From Macropodus opercularis (taxonomy: Eukaryota > Chordata > Actinopteri > Anabantiformes > Osphronemidae): 64,000 nucleotides of DNA. The stretch covers positions 3,824,501 through 3,888,500 of the forward strand of contig JAUCMP010000026.1 in assembly GCA_030770545.1 (NCBI GenBank). The letters run 5' to 3'. Within the stretch, counting starts at the first letter, position 1; each line of letters opens with the position of its first letter. The notes beneath the pieces were generated by a model that saw only the letters and a program-made list of their open reading frames with translations, was not told where the DNA came from and ran no database searches. Both the position numbers and the translations under genes were made by a program. Shown here piece by piece: positions 27,475 to 39,300 of the stretch.

Positions 27475-28071
27475 TCATTCCCCTTTAAGGTAGCCGTTAG
27501 CATCATTTCCCACACCTCTGCTCGTCTCTCTCCTCCTCCCAGCCCCCAAAGTCCCTGCTGCCCCTCCTCCACCCGCCGCATCTAGCTGATGGTCTGACCA
27601 ACCGTCTTCAGGGCCCTCGTGGAAGCGCAGACGCAGCGTTTTGCGGATGACTAAACGCTCCACAATGAAGGACGCGCAGAACCAGGGCACGGCATACTCG
27701 GCCGTGATCAGTCCCATAAAGTTGTAGCGAAACTCGGAGTAGTCCCAGGGGCAGGCGTTGAACTGGCGCAGCAGTAGCCCTGTGCCGAACTCCCACAGGT
27801 ACGTCCATAAAGTGTAGATGATGCAGCGCAGCAGCACAGGGCAGCGGCCACGCAGCTTCAGGTACATCCGCTCCACGATGAGAATGCAGGTGCCGTAGAT
27901 GAAGAGCGCCCAGACGCTGGTCACGCCGGGGAATTTCCAGTTGCAGTTCACCACAAACTCCCAGGCAGCGGTGAACATGACCTCACAGAAGTAGCCATGG
28001 ATGGCGTAGAGGTACCAGCGTGACCACGGAGTCAGGGGCACTGGAGCCTCTGGGGTTTCCGAGGTCACCAT
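27475..28071 (-). CDS. tmem229b: TMEM229B, four-pass membrane protein (198 aa)
   Basis: The single coding exon encodes a transmembrane protein 229B of the CmpB-like (putative type IV ABC-transporter) family; its molecular function is not established. The region from SRWYLYAIHGYFCEVMFTAA onward closely matches my recollection of human TMEM229B. Four hydrophobic segments lie near residues 19-41, 50-68, 79-101 and 116-137. Conserved landmarks are FNACPWDYSEF, EYAVPWFC and a final KTLRLRF. The ATG at 28071 has A at -3 and G at +4; an in-frame GTG at 28092 is not a likely start. The protein is longer than the human one (about 167 aa) because of a Gly/Ala/Arg-rich tail of about 48 residues after RLRF. 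It lies in tandem with MTA1, about 7-8 kb downstream of the MTA1 3' end. Confidence 0.95.
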   Translation of the reverse strand: MVTSETPEAPVPLTPWSRWYLYAIHGYFCEVMFTAAWEFVVNCNWKFPGVTSVWALFIYGTCILIVERMYLKLRGRCPVLLRCIIYTLWTYLWEFGTGLLLRQFNACPWDYSEFRYNFMGLITAEYAVPWFCASFIVERLVIRKTLRLRFHEGPEDGWSDHQLDAAGGGGAAGTLGAGRRRETSRGVGNDANGYLKGE

Positions 28072-28126
28072 CCTTCCTTCTTTGGGAGTCACTCAGTCGT
28101 TCCGTACACGCTAATGAGATGTAGAT
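28072..28126 (-). other. tmem229b: TMEM229B 5' UTR part of coding exon
   Basis: On the minus strand TGCTTTCCATTCAG at 28127-28140 is a good splice acceptor, 55 bases before the ATG. It implies at least one upstream non-coding exon. A second AG (CTCATTAG) within this segment is a weaker alternative. Confidence 0.55.
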
Positions 28127-28140
28127 CTGAATGGAAAGCA

Positions 28141-31100
28141 CCGAAAAAAGTCAGAACATAAGACAGTGAAAAAGAAAAGCAAATGAACCAGGACTGAGCT
28201 TTTCAGGATTACAATTTTCTTGGAAATGGTGCCAAGCCCAAATTCAATTAAGGACCAGGAAATTAAACACACAACAGACTGAACTGCAGAGCACTTAAAC
28301 CTGCTGGCTTTCCCTCAGCTGATGCTATTTACTGACTGACTGAGGGGGATCCTTATGTAAGGTGTAGCTTTAGCATCTGACTGCCTACAACATGTGCTCT
28401 TTTCCAAATCCTGCAGCTTGACACACACGCACACACAACGGCTTCAGTTTCAAGTGTCAGGAGGCCCACGCAGGGTTGGATCTTCCCTCTATTTATCACA
28501 CCCCATGTCCAAAAAAAACCACTGAAGGCAAACAGCATCATACTGTGGAGTTCAAAGACCACATTGCTGAGAAAAGCACCGAGTGGACGTCTTCTACTAT
28601 ACAATGCCTCCTGAGGAAACTGTGTCATAACAGCACCCATTATTCAAAGGATCATAACAGTCAGAGACAAATTGAGAGAAGAAAAGCTTGTTTGAAGAAC
28701 AAAAGCTAACTTTTGGCTCTTTTTGTCTTCAAAGCTTGGCTTACGGCCAGAGTGAGCCCATGGGGATTAGCACATTTCTCCCAAACAAGGAACAAGTGAT
28801 TCATGTGAGGAACTGGGCCTCGGCGATGGACCAACTGACCTCGCTAAACCACTTATACCATCTATTCACTGCCTGCTTGGGAAAATCTCCCTGGCTTCAC
28901 ATCCTGGGGTCAAGCACGTTTCCAAAACATAGCGAAAATAATGCCTGAGCCACTTTAAAGTACGAGACTCACAACTGACTCGCTCGTCAATAAAACCAGA
29001 TGTTACATGTTCATGTAAACCTGTTTGACAATCTGCAGGAGGAGGCGGGAAGGCACAGCATATGAGTCAGAGCCCCACAGAGGAGATCATCATGCACATT
29101 ACAGCCAGCAGACTTTGCATGAGCTGCTTCTATACAGGTGCTTAGTTGAAACACAAATGAAAAGTGGTCACTAATGTCAGAACACCTGTCGACAGCCTGA
29201 AACATCAAACTATACTTTACGGACAAGTGGATGTTTGTCCTGTATCAAAGCACTGCTGCTATGCTGGAGATCGGGGATCTCTGTTCCCACCTCGCAGGCC
29301 TCCTCCCACCTCTCACCCGACAATCACATGCCTTCATCCCCCGTTTCCCCTGCACAGCCACTGTTTGATCAGCGCTCACATGCCCACTAAGCTTCCAGCT
29401 GTGTGTATAAAGCATATACGTATATACGCAGACGCAGCCGCTGTACTTAAACATACCTTTCATCAAATATTTCCTATTGTGTCGTGTGTACGTTAAGTGC
29501 CTGACTTTTCTTTGGAACGCGAGAGATTAACAGCGTTAAATAGTAAGATCTAACTTCTCTCTGCCAAAGTGTGGGAGATTTCCTTCTGTCCTACATGTGC
29601 ATGTCTGTGTGTAAAGAGGTTTTTACCAATGTCCAATACCCATGAATTAGCAGCATGTCGCCAATGTCTGCATCTGACATCAGGAGCATTAGGTCTGTTT
29701 AAATGTACTCAATGCTCTCAGGTAGGATTCAAACATTGCTACGGCCTCTACAGGGGCTTTTTAAACATTTTGTCTTCAGTCTGTACTGAAAACATTGCAA
29801 AGCAAAAGCACATTTGTTTGTGTCACATCACAAGAACAGCGCCACAGCAGGGCAAACGGGTTTTTTAAGATTCTTGCTAAACCTAATTGAAAGAGAACCG
29901 AATAAGAATGTGAGAAAGAGAAACGTCATTTCAGACAGAAATCAACAGATAGAACTGGAAGATACAATAAGAGAGAAGCACAGACGACAGACCTTAAAAT
30001 TCCAGTTTTCCATTTACTTCAATGTTCAAAGCAACCTAACGACCAAGATTTACTGAAGTAGTTAATAAGCCAATATCACTATGTTTTATTGATCACTGAA
30101 CTGCTTTAAATGGATAAGTGTACTTTGTTATTCTATTAATATTCAGCAGCAGTGCAGTCAAATTGCTAAACAGTAGCTGCTCATGTTCGCATAATAAATG
30201 CCACCTCATCTTTTTACTGGTGGCTCTCTTCCTTCTGGAAGATCTGCCATCATTTCACTGCTTCTCAAACCGTGAGCTAGACGACCCGGCTTAAACCTTC
30301 TCTATTGGCCTGTTGCCTCAGTATGACACAGCTCACACACTGGGAGCTATTTGATTCTGCTGCTGCTGCAGCTGTTGTATAATATCTCCCACCGGCCCAC
30401 CACACCACCCGCTCTCTCATCAGGACCAGGTATTGATCTGCAAGATTCCTGTCAGCTCTTGGTGCACTGTATTGAACCCGCAACGGGACGTCACCGTGTG
30501 ATGGTGATCAGAGTGGCAGATCTGATGAAGCAGCCTGGTTTGTAAACCTCACCATGACCACTGGGAGACAATGCAGGCAGGGTGCTGAACTGAAAGGGAG
30601 GGAAGTCCAACCACAGAGCACCAGCAGTTTATCTGAGGACATAGAGGGAAGATACCAACTGAGAAAATCAGTTCAAATACGACAGAGTAAGAGTAACAGA
30701 AAGAGAGTGAGTGTGCAAGAACAGGCTTTAAACTCAGGGTGCAGGCTGAAAACAAGCCTGGCAGGTGTGCCTGCGCAAGAGAAATACACAAAATGACAGT
30801 CAGACAAGTGGAATCTAAAGACAGAAAAGGGAGCCTGCACTGTGCCGTCAGCATGCTGACAGCTGTGAACTGTGACACCGAGCTTTAATCAGAAACCTAA
30901 CACATTGCTGACCTCACATCACAATATAATCCCCTTTCATTTACTGTAGCTCTGTGGCTGTAGCACAGATGCCAGGCCTACGCAGACGTTTGGAAGGTCA
31001 CTTTGACAGGCTGTGGTGTAGCGTATAGAAAGCAGCAGTATCAAATGCAGGTAAGTGCTAGTGACCAAGGTGACACAAGCACACGCCAGTAATGGAGACG

Positions 31101-33064
31101 GCAGCAGGAGGAACAGGACCTTCACTACAAAACCCAGACAATGTAGTGATTCTGGCTGTAAATAAACGGGCCATGACGTTTATAATACGCTTGTAGTTCA
31201 GTGCAAACACAGAAAGTATTTAAATATCCTCCAATTATGTGAACAAGGTTGTGCTGTTTGTTTTAAGGGAAGCGCTGGTGCAAACCTGAAGGCATCCATG
31301 TACTGAGCGTTCCATAGAATGCGATGTGGTATGTGCAGAATGAGAATAACGACAGGTCGAGAGAGAAGCGTTCACTAAACGTAACAGAAACACGAGCTTC
31401 ACAGATGACCGTGAAATGCTTAAACAAGTTTCAAATTTAAAAATATGCTTTCAGACTTCTTGAACACATTCAGAAAGGAAAAAATTTAAATTCAATGGCA
31501 TGAACCAAACTTAACCATATTCTCAAACTAGCGCATTTTTACTTTCTCCATCGTCACTTTATTCCTATTATCAAAGGATCCCCCAGAGACAAACAACTAG
31601 TATCACACAACAACTAAGGCTTGTGATGGAGCGGGAGAGACTAAAAGCCTAGACGCAGCACAGCCGACAGAGGCTCATATAACTTTATAGTAGGCATCCT
31701 TTCTGCAAGGTGAAAGCCTGAACAAAACCAGCAGGGGGGGGGGGGGGGGGGGGGGGGGGCTCTCTGTCAACAGAATGGTAGGACCTGCACTCTGAAGGCT
31801 TCGCATTCAAAAGGCTATTGATTGCAAAGAAATGAAATCTGAGGGAACGTGAGGTTCACAACTCTTTGTCTAACAGAGTACAGAGATGGATATGAAAGGG
31901 CTTTTACCTTTCAAAGGAACATCCAGGATACTGGGTCTGCATCGGGACAATCACACTGCTAGACAAAAATTAGAAAAACGTTATTAGAGCAGCGAAATAA
32001 ATCAATATTACACCCCTTCAATATGAATATAATATGCTGCCTACATGATGAAACATTGCTTATCAAACGTGTTAGGCTGCTATAACTCTGACAGTAAATA
32101 AAGGCATGATGTATACAAATACATTTAGCATGATGGGATATTTTTATCCACCCCACGCAGCCAGTCTGTTCATTCCTCTCTCTGAGCTTTTATCTCGGTG
32201 GCTGTGGGAACAACCTGCTGACATGAATTCATTATTAGTGGATATCGGCCGTTCGCCTCTATAACCTTCTGTCTCTCTGTACGGCTTAATTACCCAATAA
32301 ATATCACCAAAGTACCTCTAAAAACCCAATGACCTTTACAGTTCGTACATCTTTCTCTTTGCCGTCTTCTCTCAACTCCACTGACTCGACACAGCTCCTG
32401 GATTGTCGCAGTTTAATGAAACAGCCCGAGAGTCGCACCCTGCAGACTGGAAACTTTCTCAGCTACTGAAATAGCAGATTTACTGACATGGTCATAATGA
32501 CGCCAAGGAGAACGAGGCCTCTAATGGACCCATGCAGGCGTATTTGGATAGACAAAAGGAGCTTTATGATCAATCGTTGACTATGCATAATTGATGTTGG
32601 CTACTGTGCCAAGATTTGAGAGCAAAAGCTCTTTTGGAAATAAAATAAGTTTAACCGTTACTTGCTGTGAATAGACTATTTAGCAGCCATCCACGAATGT
32701 CATGAAAATTATTTTAACACCAAGGTTCTGCATGAGTGCATCAAACGCTGCAGACCCAGTTCTGGTCCATACAACGAGCCTTGGCAGCATGTGCAGGCCC
32801 GGCTGGGCTGAGAGTCCCTGCAGGCAGCTTTCCTGTCGTTTGGGATTCCTTCCTCAAAGCTGCTGTGGGGGTCAGAATAAACGCCAATGCGGCCAGTGTG
32901 AGGCTGATGGGGATACAGGCTAAGGCAGCAGCAGGGAGAACCTCACCCCACATGACAGAGAACTGCAGGCCTTGTATGAGGAAAAATCAATGATGGCTTT
33001 TGGAAATCATCTGCCTCCGTGTAGCATAGTTTCTCTGCTGGAAGGTCCCGTGCTGGCCCCGAAC
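28141..33064 (-). other. Probable TMEM229B 5' intron
   Basis: This lies between the inferred acceptor and the CpG island. It contains the 26-G run and two blocks (32,160-32,340 and 32,500-32,640) with homeodomain-type TAATTA/ATAATTG motifs. No exon was recognised. Confidence 0.45.
31734..31759. repeat. Homopolymer of 26 G
   Basis: An uninterrupted G run directly follows AACCAGCA. Runs of this length are prone to sequencing and assembly error, so the true length is uncertain. Confidence 0.9.
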
Positions 33065-33720
33065 ACGATGCTCTGAGTGGGCTGTAAAGACGCTGGGTGC
33101 AGCAGCATCACGCCTCCTTTCCGCCGAGCGGTGCGGCAACACTGCCGCCCAACAAACAGCGCAGGGGACGCGAACGGCGCTGGAAGCCCCGACCCGCAGC
33201 ACAGCAGCTCCGCGGCCGCGCCGGAGGCTTCACGTCTGCAGGTGCAACGGTCTGCGAACCGCGCCGGGTCACGTTCCGCCGCCTTTATCTACACGAGTGG
33301 CCACGACCGCGCACACGCGTCTTCTGCACGAGCGGACGCGACCACCCGAATGTCCCTGTTAAAAAAGCGGCGCCTTTCGTCTCTCATTCTAACCAGTGCA
33401 CGTGTCGGACTCGTCGTTCTTGCCGCATCCTGACATGTTGGCTTCGTGTCGCGCAGCCGTCTGCAGGTTATTATTACCCGAGTGGTGTCTCCCTCAGCAC
33501 AGGCCGACGGGTCAGACGCATCGCCCGGTGACGCTGTCCAGGATGTCCGCTGCTGGGCTGCTGTCCCCGGCTTCTCCTCCGCGGCGTCTCCGCTATCGGT
33601 GGAAACTGGCACATTGCGCTTCACTGCAGCGGCGGCGGCGGCAGCACATGCTCAGACCGACTCGCGTTAACCATGTCGTGGCCGTGGCTCAGCCAGGACC
33701 TCCGCGCTCCTCCGCAGCCC
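33065..33720 (-). promoter_or_regulatory. CpG island, probable TMEM229B promoter/first exon
   Basis: This is a dense CpG block with many CGCG, GCGGC and CCGCC runs in an otherwise AT-rich window. Overlapping open frames on both strands here are low-stop GC-rich artefacts without family similarity. It lies about 5 kb upstream of the TMEM229B acceptor at 28126, in the right place for a non-coding first exon. I did not find a convincing donor. Confidence 0.55.
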
Positions 33721-33829
33721 CGCATGGGCTGATTCAACCACAGCGGACACACAACAATCAATGCAAACTAGCCAGTTCATCATTAGAGTAAACAGGGCGA
33801 CGTTTAAAAGGAATCCCGTTAACGGAGCT

Positions 33830-34099
33830 AGCCAGGTTAGTCAGATTAGCTAGGTTAGTCAGATTAGCTAGGATAGCCAGGTTAGCTAGGTTAGCCAGGT
33901 TAGTCAGATTAGCTAGGATAGCCAGGTTAGCTAGGTTAGTCAGGTTAGCTAGGATAGCCAGGTTAGCTAGGTTAGTCAGATTAGCCAGGTTAGCTAGGAT
34001 AGCCAGGTTAGTCAGATTAGCCAGGTTAGCTAGGATAGCCAGGTTAGCTAGGTTAGTCAGATTAGCCAGGTTAGCTAGGTTAGTCAGATTAGCCAGGTT
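33830..34099. repeat. 9-bp minisatellite, 30 units without indels
   Basis: Thirty consecutive 9-mers fit the pattern AG-Y-Y-AG-R-W-T. Four types dominate: AGCCAGGTT, AGCTAGGTT, AGTCAGATT and AGCTAGGAT. The units fill exactly 270 bases. The order of types recurs in longer blocks, which suggests amplification of multi-unit segments. Every unit contains AG/TAG stops or near-stops, so it is not coding. Confidence 0.95.
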
Positions 34100-35264
34100 A
34101 GCTGGCCAGAAGATACCTGGCTACCCTGCCGGGTATTTTAGCAAAGCCTGGGAGCAGAACTGCTAACCTTGTCACAAAAAGCATTTATTAACGCCTCACC
34201 CTTATACACACGCAAAAAGGTTTTTACAGGTTTGCTGCAACCTCCCCATGTCCAGTCCCATGCTAGGCTAAGTAGCCGGTGTTAAATGGATTTATAAGCA
34301 TTTATTTTTGACATTTCATTTTATAAAATGTTTAAAGTAGATTTGCATTGACTACAAAAGTTAAATATCGTTTTAAATTCCTAGTTAATACTTAAGATGT
34401 CACGTAGCATCCTGATGCTCCCGTGCTAATATTTTCCAAGCGTTCAGATCTTTGCATCAGTGCAGTTTGGTCTGAGCTTCCAGGGACTAAATATTTTAGG
34501 AGTAGGGAGAGGTGTGAACTTTCAGACATATCCTATGACACCCGCTGTGTTTGCTGTAGGAGCCGGCCCAAAGTACTCACCAGTATGAGTGCGTTTCACT
34601 TCCATGATGGGAATCCACTTCCACATCAGCTGTTCATTTAGTTTACCACCTTCCACCCAACAGGACATTTGTTTTACAACCTTTTTAGGAGAGACCTCAA
34701 AGTACAGTAACCCCAGCATTACAATCTGTCAAAGGACATGGCAACAACTACAGATGTATTTTATGAACCGCAGGTCTCTCTCACCACCAAATATGGAGGC
34801 AGTCATATCACCCACATCAGCCTAATAAGTTCAAGTATAATTCAACCAACGAGGACTTGAACCAGCTTCCATTTCATTTGTCCCCTTGGTTTTATTAGGT
34901 ATTTTATTGTAGTTTCACTGGGTTGACTGTAATAACTTGTTTTAATTTTCCTATTAAAACCTTGCATTTTAGAACAACCAAAACCGTAATGTTCAGCATC
35001 TAAATGGATATCAGCAGCATCTACTATGACATTCAGCCTTGCAATTAAAAAAAGAGAAATATCGATAAACGCACTGACAGAATTATTGAGCATAAACATA
35101 AAGTCTGTTTCAGCTTTTGTGTCTATTGATGCATCAGACCTGCTGCAACACTCACATTCCTTCACACACGAAACCTATTCATCAGTCAGGAACGTAAACC
35201 TTCTGTTATTTTGCAAATGTTGTTGGCTTTCGTGAACAGACAGAAGAACAAAGAAAAAAGAAGG
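34100..35264. other. Intergenic DNA between minisatellite and MTA1 3' end
   Basis: AT-rich with no recognised gene or repeat. Confidence 0.5.
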
Positions 35265-36280
35265 GAAAATCAATGATCTTTTTTAATTACATTATCGAAG
35301 CATAGATGCATTACTTGTGAAAAAGGTAGAAAAAACAAGTCTTCCTCAATAAGTTAAACCTCTCTGGCCAAAGAGCGGGGCCGGCTCACAAAAACACAAG
35401 ATTTCCCATAAAGCGTTCAAATTCATTGAAACAAAAGACAAGGAGTTAACTCGTGTTGCTGAAATGAAAGTGCGTCTCCTTGGTGAATTTAACTTGTTAA
35501 AAAACAAACGAACAAAGATGATGCAAGTGGCTTATGTTACAGTCCTTCCACCCCATTTCCACAGGGATTCCCAAGCAATTCTCATGAAACTTCACAAGTT
35601 CCATCGTTTGATCGACAAACAATAAGCTGAGTTATAGTTGGTACAAAAAATTATAACAACAATATCATAACGATGACAGTAATAACGAGAAATTTAAGTA
35701 ATAAACACAGTCCTGTACAGTCAGGCTCATCTGATCAACCACAGCCAAACGGATCGATCGACTGGTCTTCAGCAGTCTGACGGACTCGTGCTGACTGAAG
35801 GTATCTGGCCAATGCGGTCGTCTCCTGTCAGCATCTCTAAGCTGCCCTCAGCTATGGATTATTGGAAAACGCTATTTTCTTCTCCTGGCCCCCTCTGCTG
35901 TGAAAAAGACGAGAGAAACCGGTTTCAAACGGTTACTTGTTAAAAAAACAAAACAGAACAGAGTCTGCGGCAGATGTCTACTCAGCACATCGTAAGAAAA
36001 AAGCTTCAGGTGTTTTCACAACTAATGTGGAAATTAAACCTTTCCTGATAAAATGTACTATCAATTGTGACAAAGGACATTTTTTTATATGAATCCAACA
36101 CTGAACATTTTTTCGGCACAGTCCTGACACACAGTCTTAGTTTGAAGTGTAAGTGACGCCAACTCTGAAACACAACCACAGAGCCAAAGAAATCCACCTT
36201 TAAAAGGTCACTTTCAGAAAGACTTCGCGCTGCGTCTCACCTTGCTGGGCTTCGCAGTAGAGGTCGTTCCCACAGAGCGT
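35265..36280 (-). other. mta1: MTA1 3' UTR (probable)
   Basis: This is about 1 kb of AT-rich sequence after the TGA, with no further recognisable MTA1 coding. The lower edge is set by an ATTAAA on the minus strand at 35282-35287; the cleavage point is inferred. Confidence 0.45.
35282..35287 (-). terminator. Candidate poly(A) signal ATTAAA for MTA1
   Basis: TTTAAT on the plus strand reads ATTAAA on the minus strand, about 1 kb past the stop codon. The hexamer alone is weak evidence. Confidence 0.35.
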
Positions 36281-36390
36281 TCAGTCCAGCTCATGAATCT
36301 CGTCCTGCTGGGAGGCTGAGGGCCTCCCTGCCTCGCTCACCCGTTTGGCCATGATGTCCCACTGGGGAGCCAGGGCTTTGGGTTTAGAGC
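36281..36390 (-). CDS. mta1: MTA1 terminal coding exon 17 (atypical short C-terminus)
   Basis: After the acceptor CATCTGTAG the frame reads [17 protein letters not shown] and ends DEIHELD, then TGA (residues 584-618). The phase matches exon 16 exactly and the following DNA is AT-rich UTR-like sequence. The peptide does not resemble the mammalian MTA1 tail. It could be the normal teleost end, an alternative terminal exon, or a chance reading of 3' UTR. Phase and splice site favour real coding. Confidence 0.75.
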
Positions 36391-39300
36391 CTACAGATGA
36401 GGAAAAGTACAGGATATGTTGGTGTGGCTGGTTTAGAAAATCAACACAGTGACTCACTCAGCAGCACCATGCAAGGATTAAATCTACTGCCCTCTAGTGG
36501 CTTCAGTAAATCACTTCTCTTCCTGCAGCCCTATTTGTCAAGTTCCAACATTTCTCTTCTTTCTGAGCCCATTTACAACAAAGCCACCTTATTTAAATCC
36601 TGACAGGTAATAGTTAATTAACATAAAGATTTATTTTTAAGACAGTTTTTACTTTTATCTATTTCACAAGTGTTTTATTAATCTGAACTGTTATTTCTTG
36701 TTTCCTGAAATTAGGGCTTCATTAATACAACACCAATGAGAAGTATAAAACAGACAAACATGTGCAGCAGCGTTAATTACAAAAATGACTAAGATGGTAA
36801 ATTGGTGTTAAAATAAAAACTAATCCATAATCTTCCAGCCTAGCTGTGAGTAATCCCAGCCTGAGCCTAAGGTGGGCTCATAGACCAGCGGAGAAGCTTT
36901 TCCCTCAGGATACACTTACCAACCCTCCTCCTCCTCCTCCCTCTCGTTACCATGACAACAAAGACTGTAGCCTCCAGCTAAAGCACCAAGGCCGATCCAA
37001 TCCTCTCATAATATCTCCCTCTTCCTCTGGCATACTCTTCCTCTCCTCATCTCTCAGTCCGTCTCTTCCCTCCTCTCATTGCACATGGGAGTAGGAAAGT
37101 GGGACATAACCCAAAAAAATAAGAGCCCTGCACAAACTCTTAACCCGTCGGCAATGGATCTCAACTGTGTGTTGTAGGCATGAAGCTCAAATGGGCTTTT
37201 ATATTTAAGTGCTTAAATAATCACTGATTAGCAGAGAAGCTGAAGGTCTTACAGTTATTCATAATTTCGTTAAAAAAATTTCATTGATAATGATAATTTT
37301 GTATATTAACAAGGAACATCCAGTTCTTATGGTTTCTATCATAACTTTGAGCTTAAAGCCAAAGTAGGGATGGCTTCACTAGATGCACCCCTCGAAGAGT
37401 CTGTCCAGAGTAAGAGGACAATGTTAGCTGTTATTCCAGTCTAAGTAGTCTCTCTCACTCACCATCCAGTCCGTTGTGCTGTTCGTAGCTGCGTTTGCCC
37501 AGAATAGTGGGTGAGCCATTGTTGAGGATGGGAGAGGATTTGATGGGTGTCAGGCTACCTGTAGAGATGGACCCTCCACGAGTTGGGGGGTCAGGTTTGG
37601 CTGGACGGGGATGTGCTTCTGAAATGGAGATGGAGTGAAAAAAGGGAGGAGCAGAAACAGGCGAAGTAGAGAAAAACAATGAGGAGGAAAGACAACATCA
37701 GAAGAGATACACTTACACCCAACCGAGAACAGGACTCATGACGATGTACCGAAGAGCATTATTCAAATTTATACAGAACAATTTAAGCCATGAAATTACC
37801 AAATCTCATCTTCTTACCTAAATACCGAACCACAGACTCCAGAGGTTTACGTTCCACAGGTTTAGATGGCAACGGCTTTTTCGGCCTATCCGGCAACCGC
37901 ATGGCACCTGCAGAAAGAAAAAGTGAGGGAGTGACACAAGTCAAGTCAAGTGTGACTTCCAATTCACAATGGACCACACTGTCAGCGCCGTACATTCTGC
38001 CTTGATGGCTGCCGTGTTGACGGGGAGGTAGGGGTGTCTGGCCAGATATCGCGGCCTGATGATGTCCTGGCAGAGGCGGCGAGCCATCCGTGTCAGCCCG
38101 GTGGTCTGCAGGTAAAAAGCCTGTCGCGTCTTCACTGCAAACTTGGGGCTGCCGCTGTGCCGCAAGGGCAAACCGTGGGCGCTCTGGAGGTGGGAACGGT
38201 TTGACAACAGTTACATACCGTAATAATGACTAGTCCACTAATCTGTGCCTGTGTGTTCAGTTCATTAAGAGCTCACACTTGATTTAATGAACAATAATGG
38301 ACCAAAAACAGGTCAAATTATCAAGTGACTGGTGAAAATGTATTTAAAGTGAATACAATTACTTAGATTTATTGATCCTGGCTGGCGGCTGATTGGATTG
38401 CTTCTCAAAATGTGCCACTTAACACACACTGGCCCAGTTAATCAAACAACCACAAGACCATTTACGAGCTGATGATGTAAGTTTAATGGTTTAATCAGAG
38501 ATTTTGTATGAATTGTTAAATGTAGATATAAACACATTTTTGAATGATTTTATTTCATCTGTTCTAAAGTTACATGTGTCAAACAAAAAGATTTAATATT
38601 AATAACTAGTTAACGTTCTCAAGTTAACTATAATAAAAGCTGTTATTTTCAGTTTTTCAAATGTGAAGAGATGATGCTTTCATTCGTATAATATATGGTG
38701 GACTTTCACAGATTAAGCAGATTCAGCCACGTGCATGTGTTAGTGTGTACCATGCTGCGGTTGGGTCCAGGCCTCTCTCCATCCAGTCTTGTGGGCATCT
38801 TCAGGCCTCCATACTTCTTCCAGTAGGTCCAGCATGAAGCGCACAGTCGACACTGCATGTTGGGAGGTCCCCATGAGTACCACTGGTAGGAGGTGGTGGC
38901 TAAAGGCACAAATAATCACATGGGTGAGTTTAGGACAGTGGAAGAGAACTGATACAGAATGTGCAGTACGCAGCCCTCAGGCCACGCGTAACCATGAACA
39001 CATACACAACCGTTAATCATTCTTCACTGAATTAAATTAAAAAACTAAAATAACTTACGCGATTCCTTGCTGCAGGGCATGAGACGCTATTCTTTGTCTT
39101 CTCCATTTTTTTTACTAGACAATGGATTTAGAATCCAAATCCTAACCTAAAAAGGTTCCCAGACAAGTGAATGTCCCAACATCTAGTGTGATCAAAAGAC
39201 CTCTCTGACGTTATAAAAGACCAATTTCAGAGACAGCACGGTTGCAAAAATTCAATGAGAAGACAAGCACAAACACAAGCAGATTCTTCAGGGAGCCATA

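Noticed and set aside
28072..28092. Seven-codon N-terminal extension of TMEM229B starting at 28092.
   Set aside because: The codon at 28092 is GTG, not ATG. The ATG at 28071 has a strong start context and is the sensible start.
33077..33791. Overlapping open frames of 70-144 codons on both strands in the CpG island.
   Set aside because: GC-rich DNA lacks stops by composition. The peptides are Arg/Ala/Ser-rich without domains and overlap each other on both strands.
33830..34099. CRISPR-like array.
   Set aside because: The units are contiguous 9-mers without spacers, in vertebrate DNA; it is a minisatellite.
36391..37462. Search for the mammalian MTA1 distal C-terminal exons in intron 16 and downstream.
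   Set aside because: I found no frame resembling that tail by eye; a tblastn search would be decisive.
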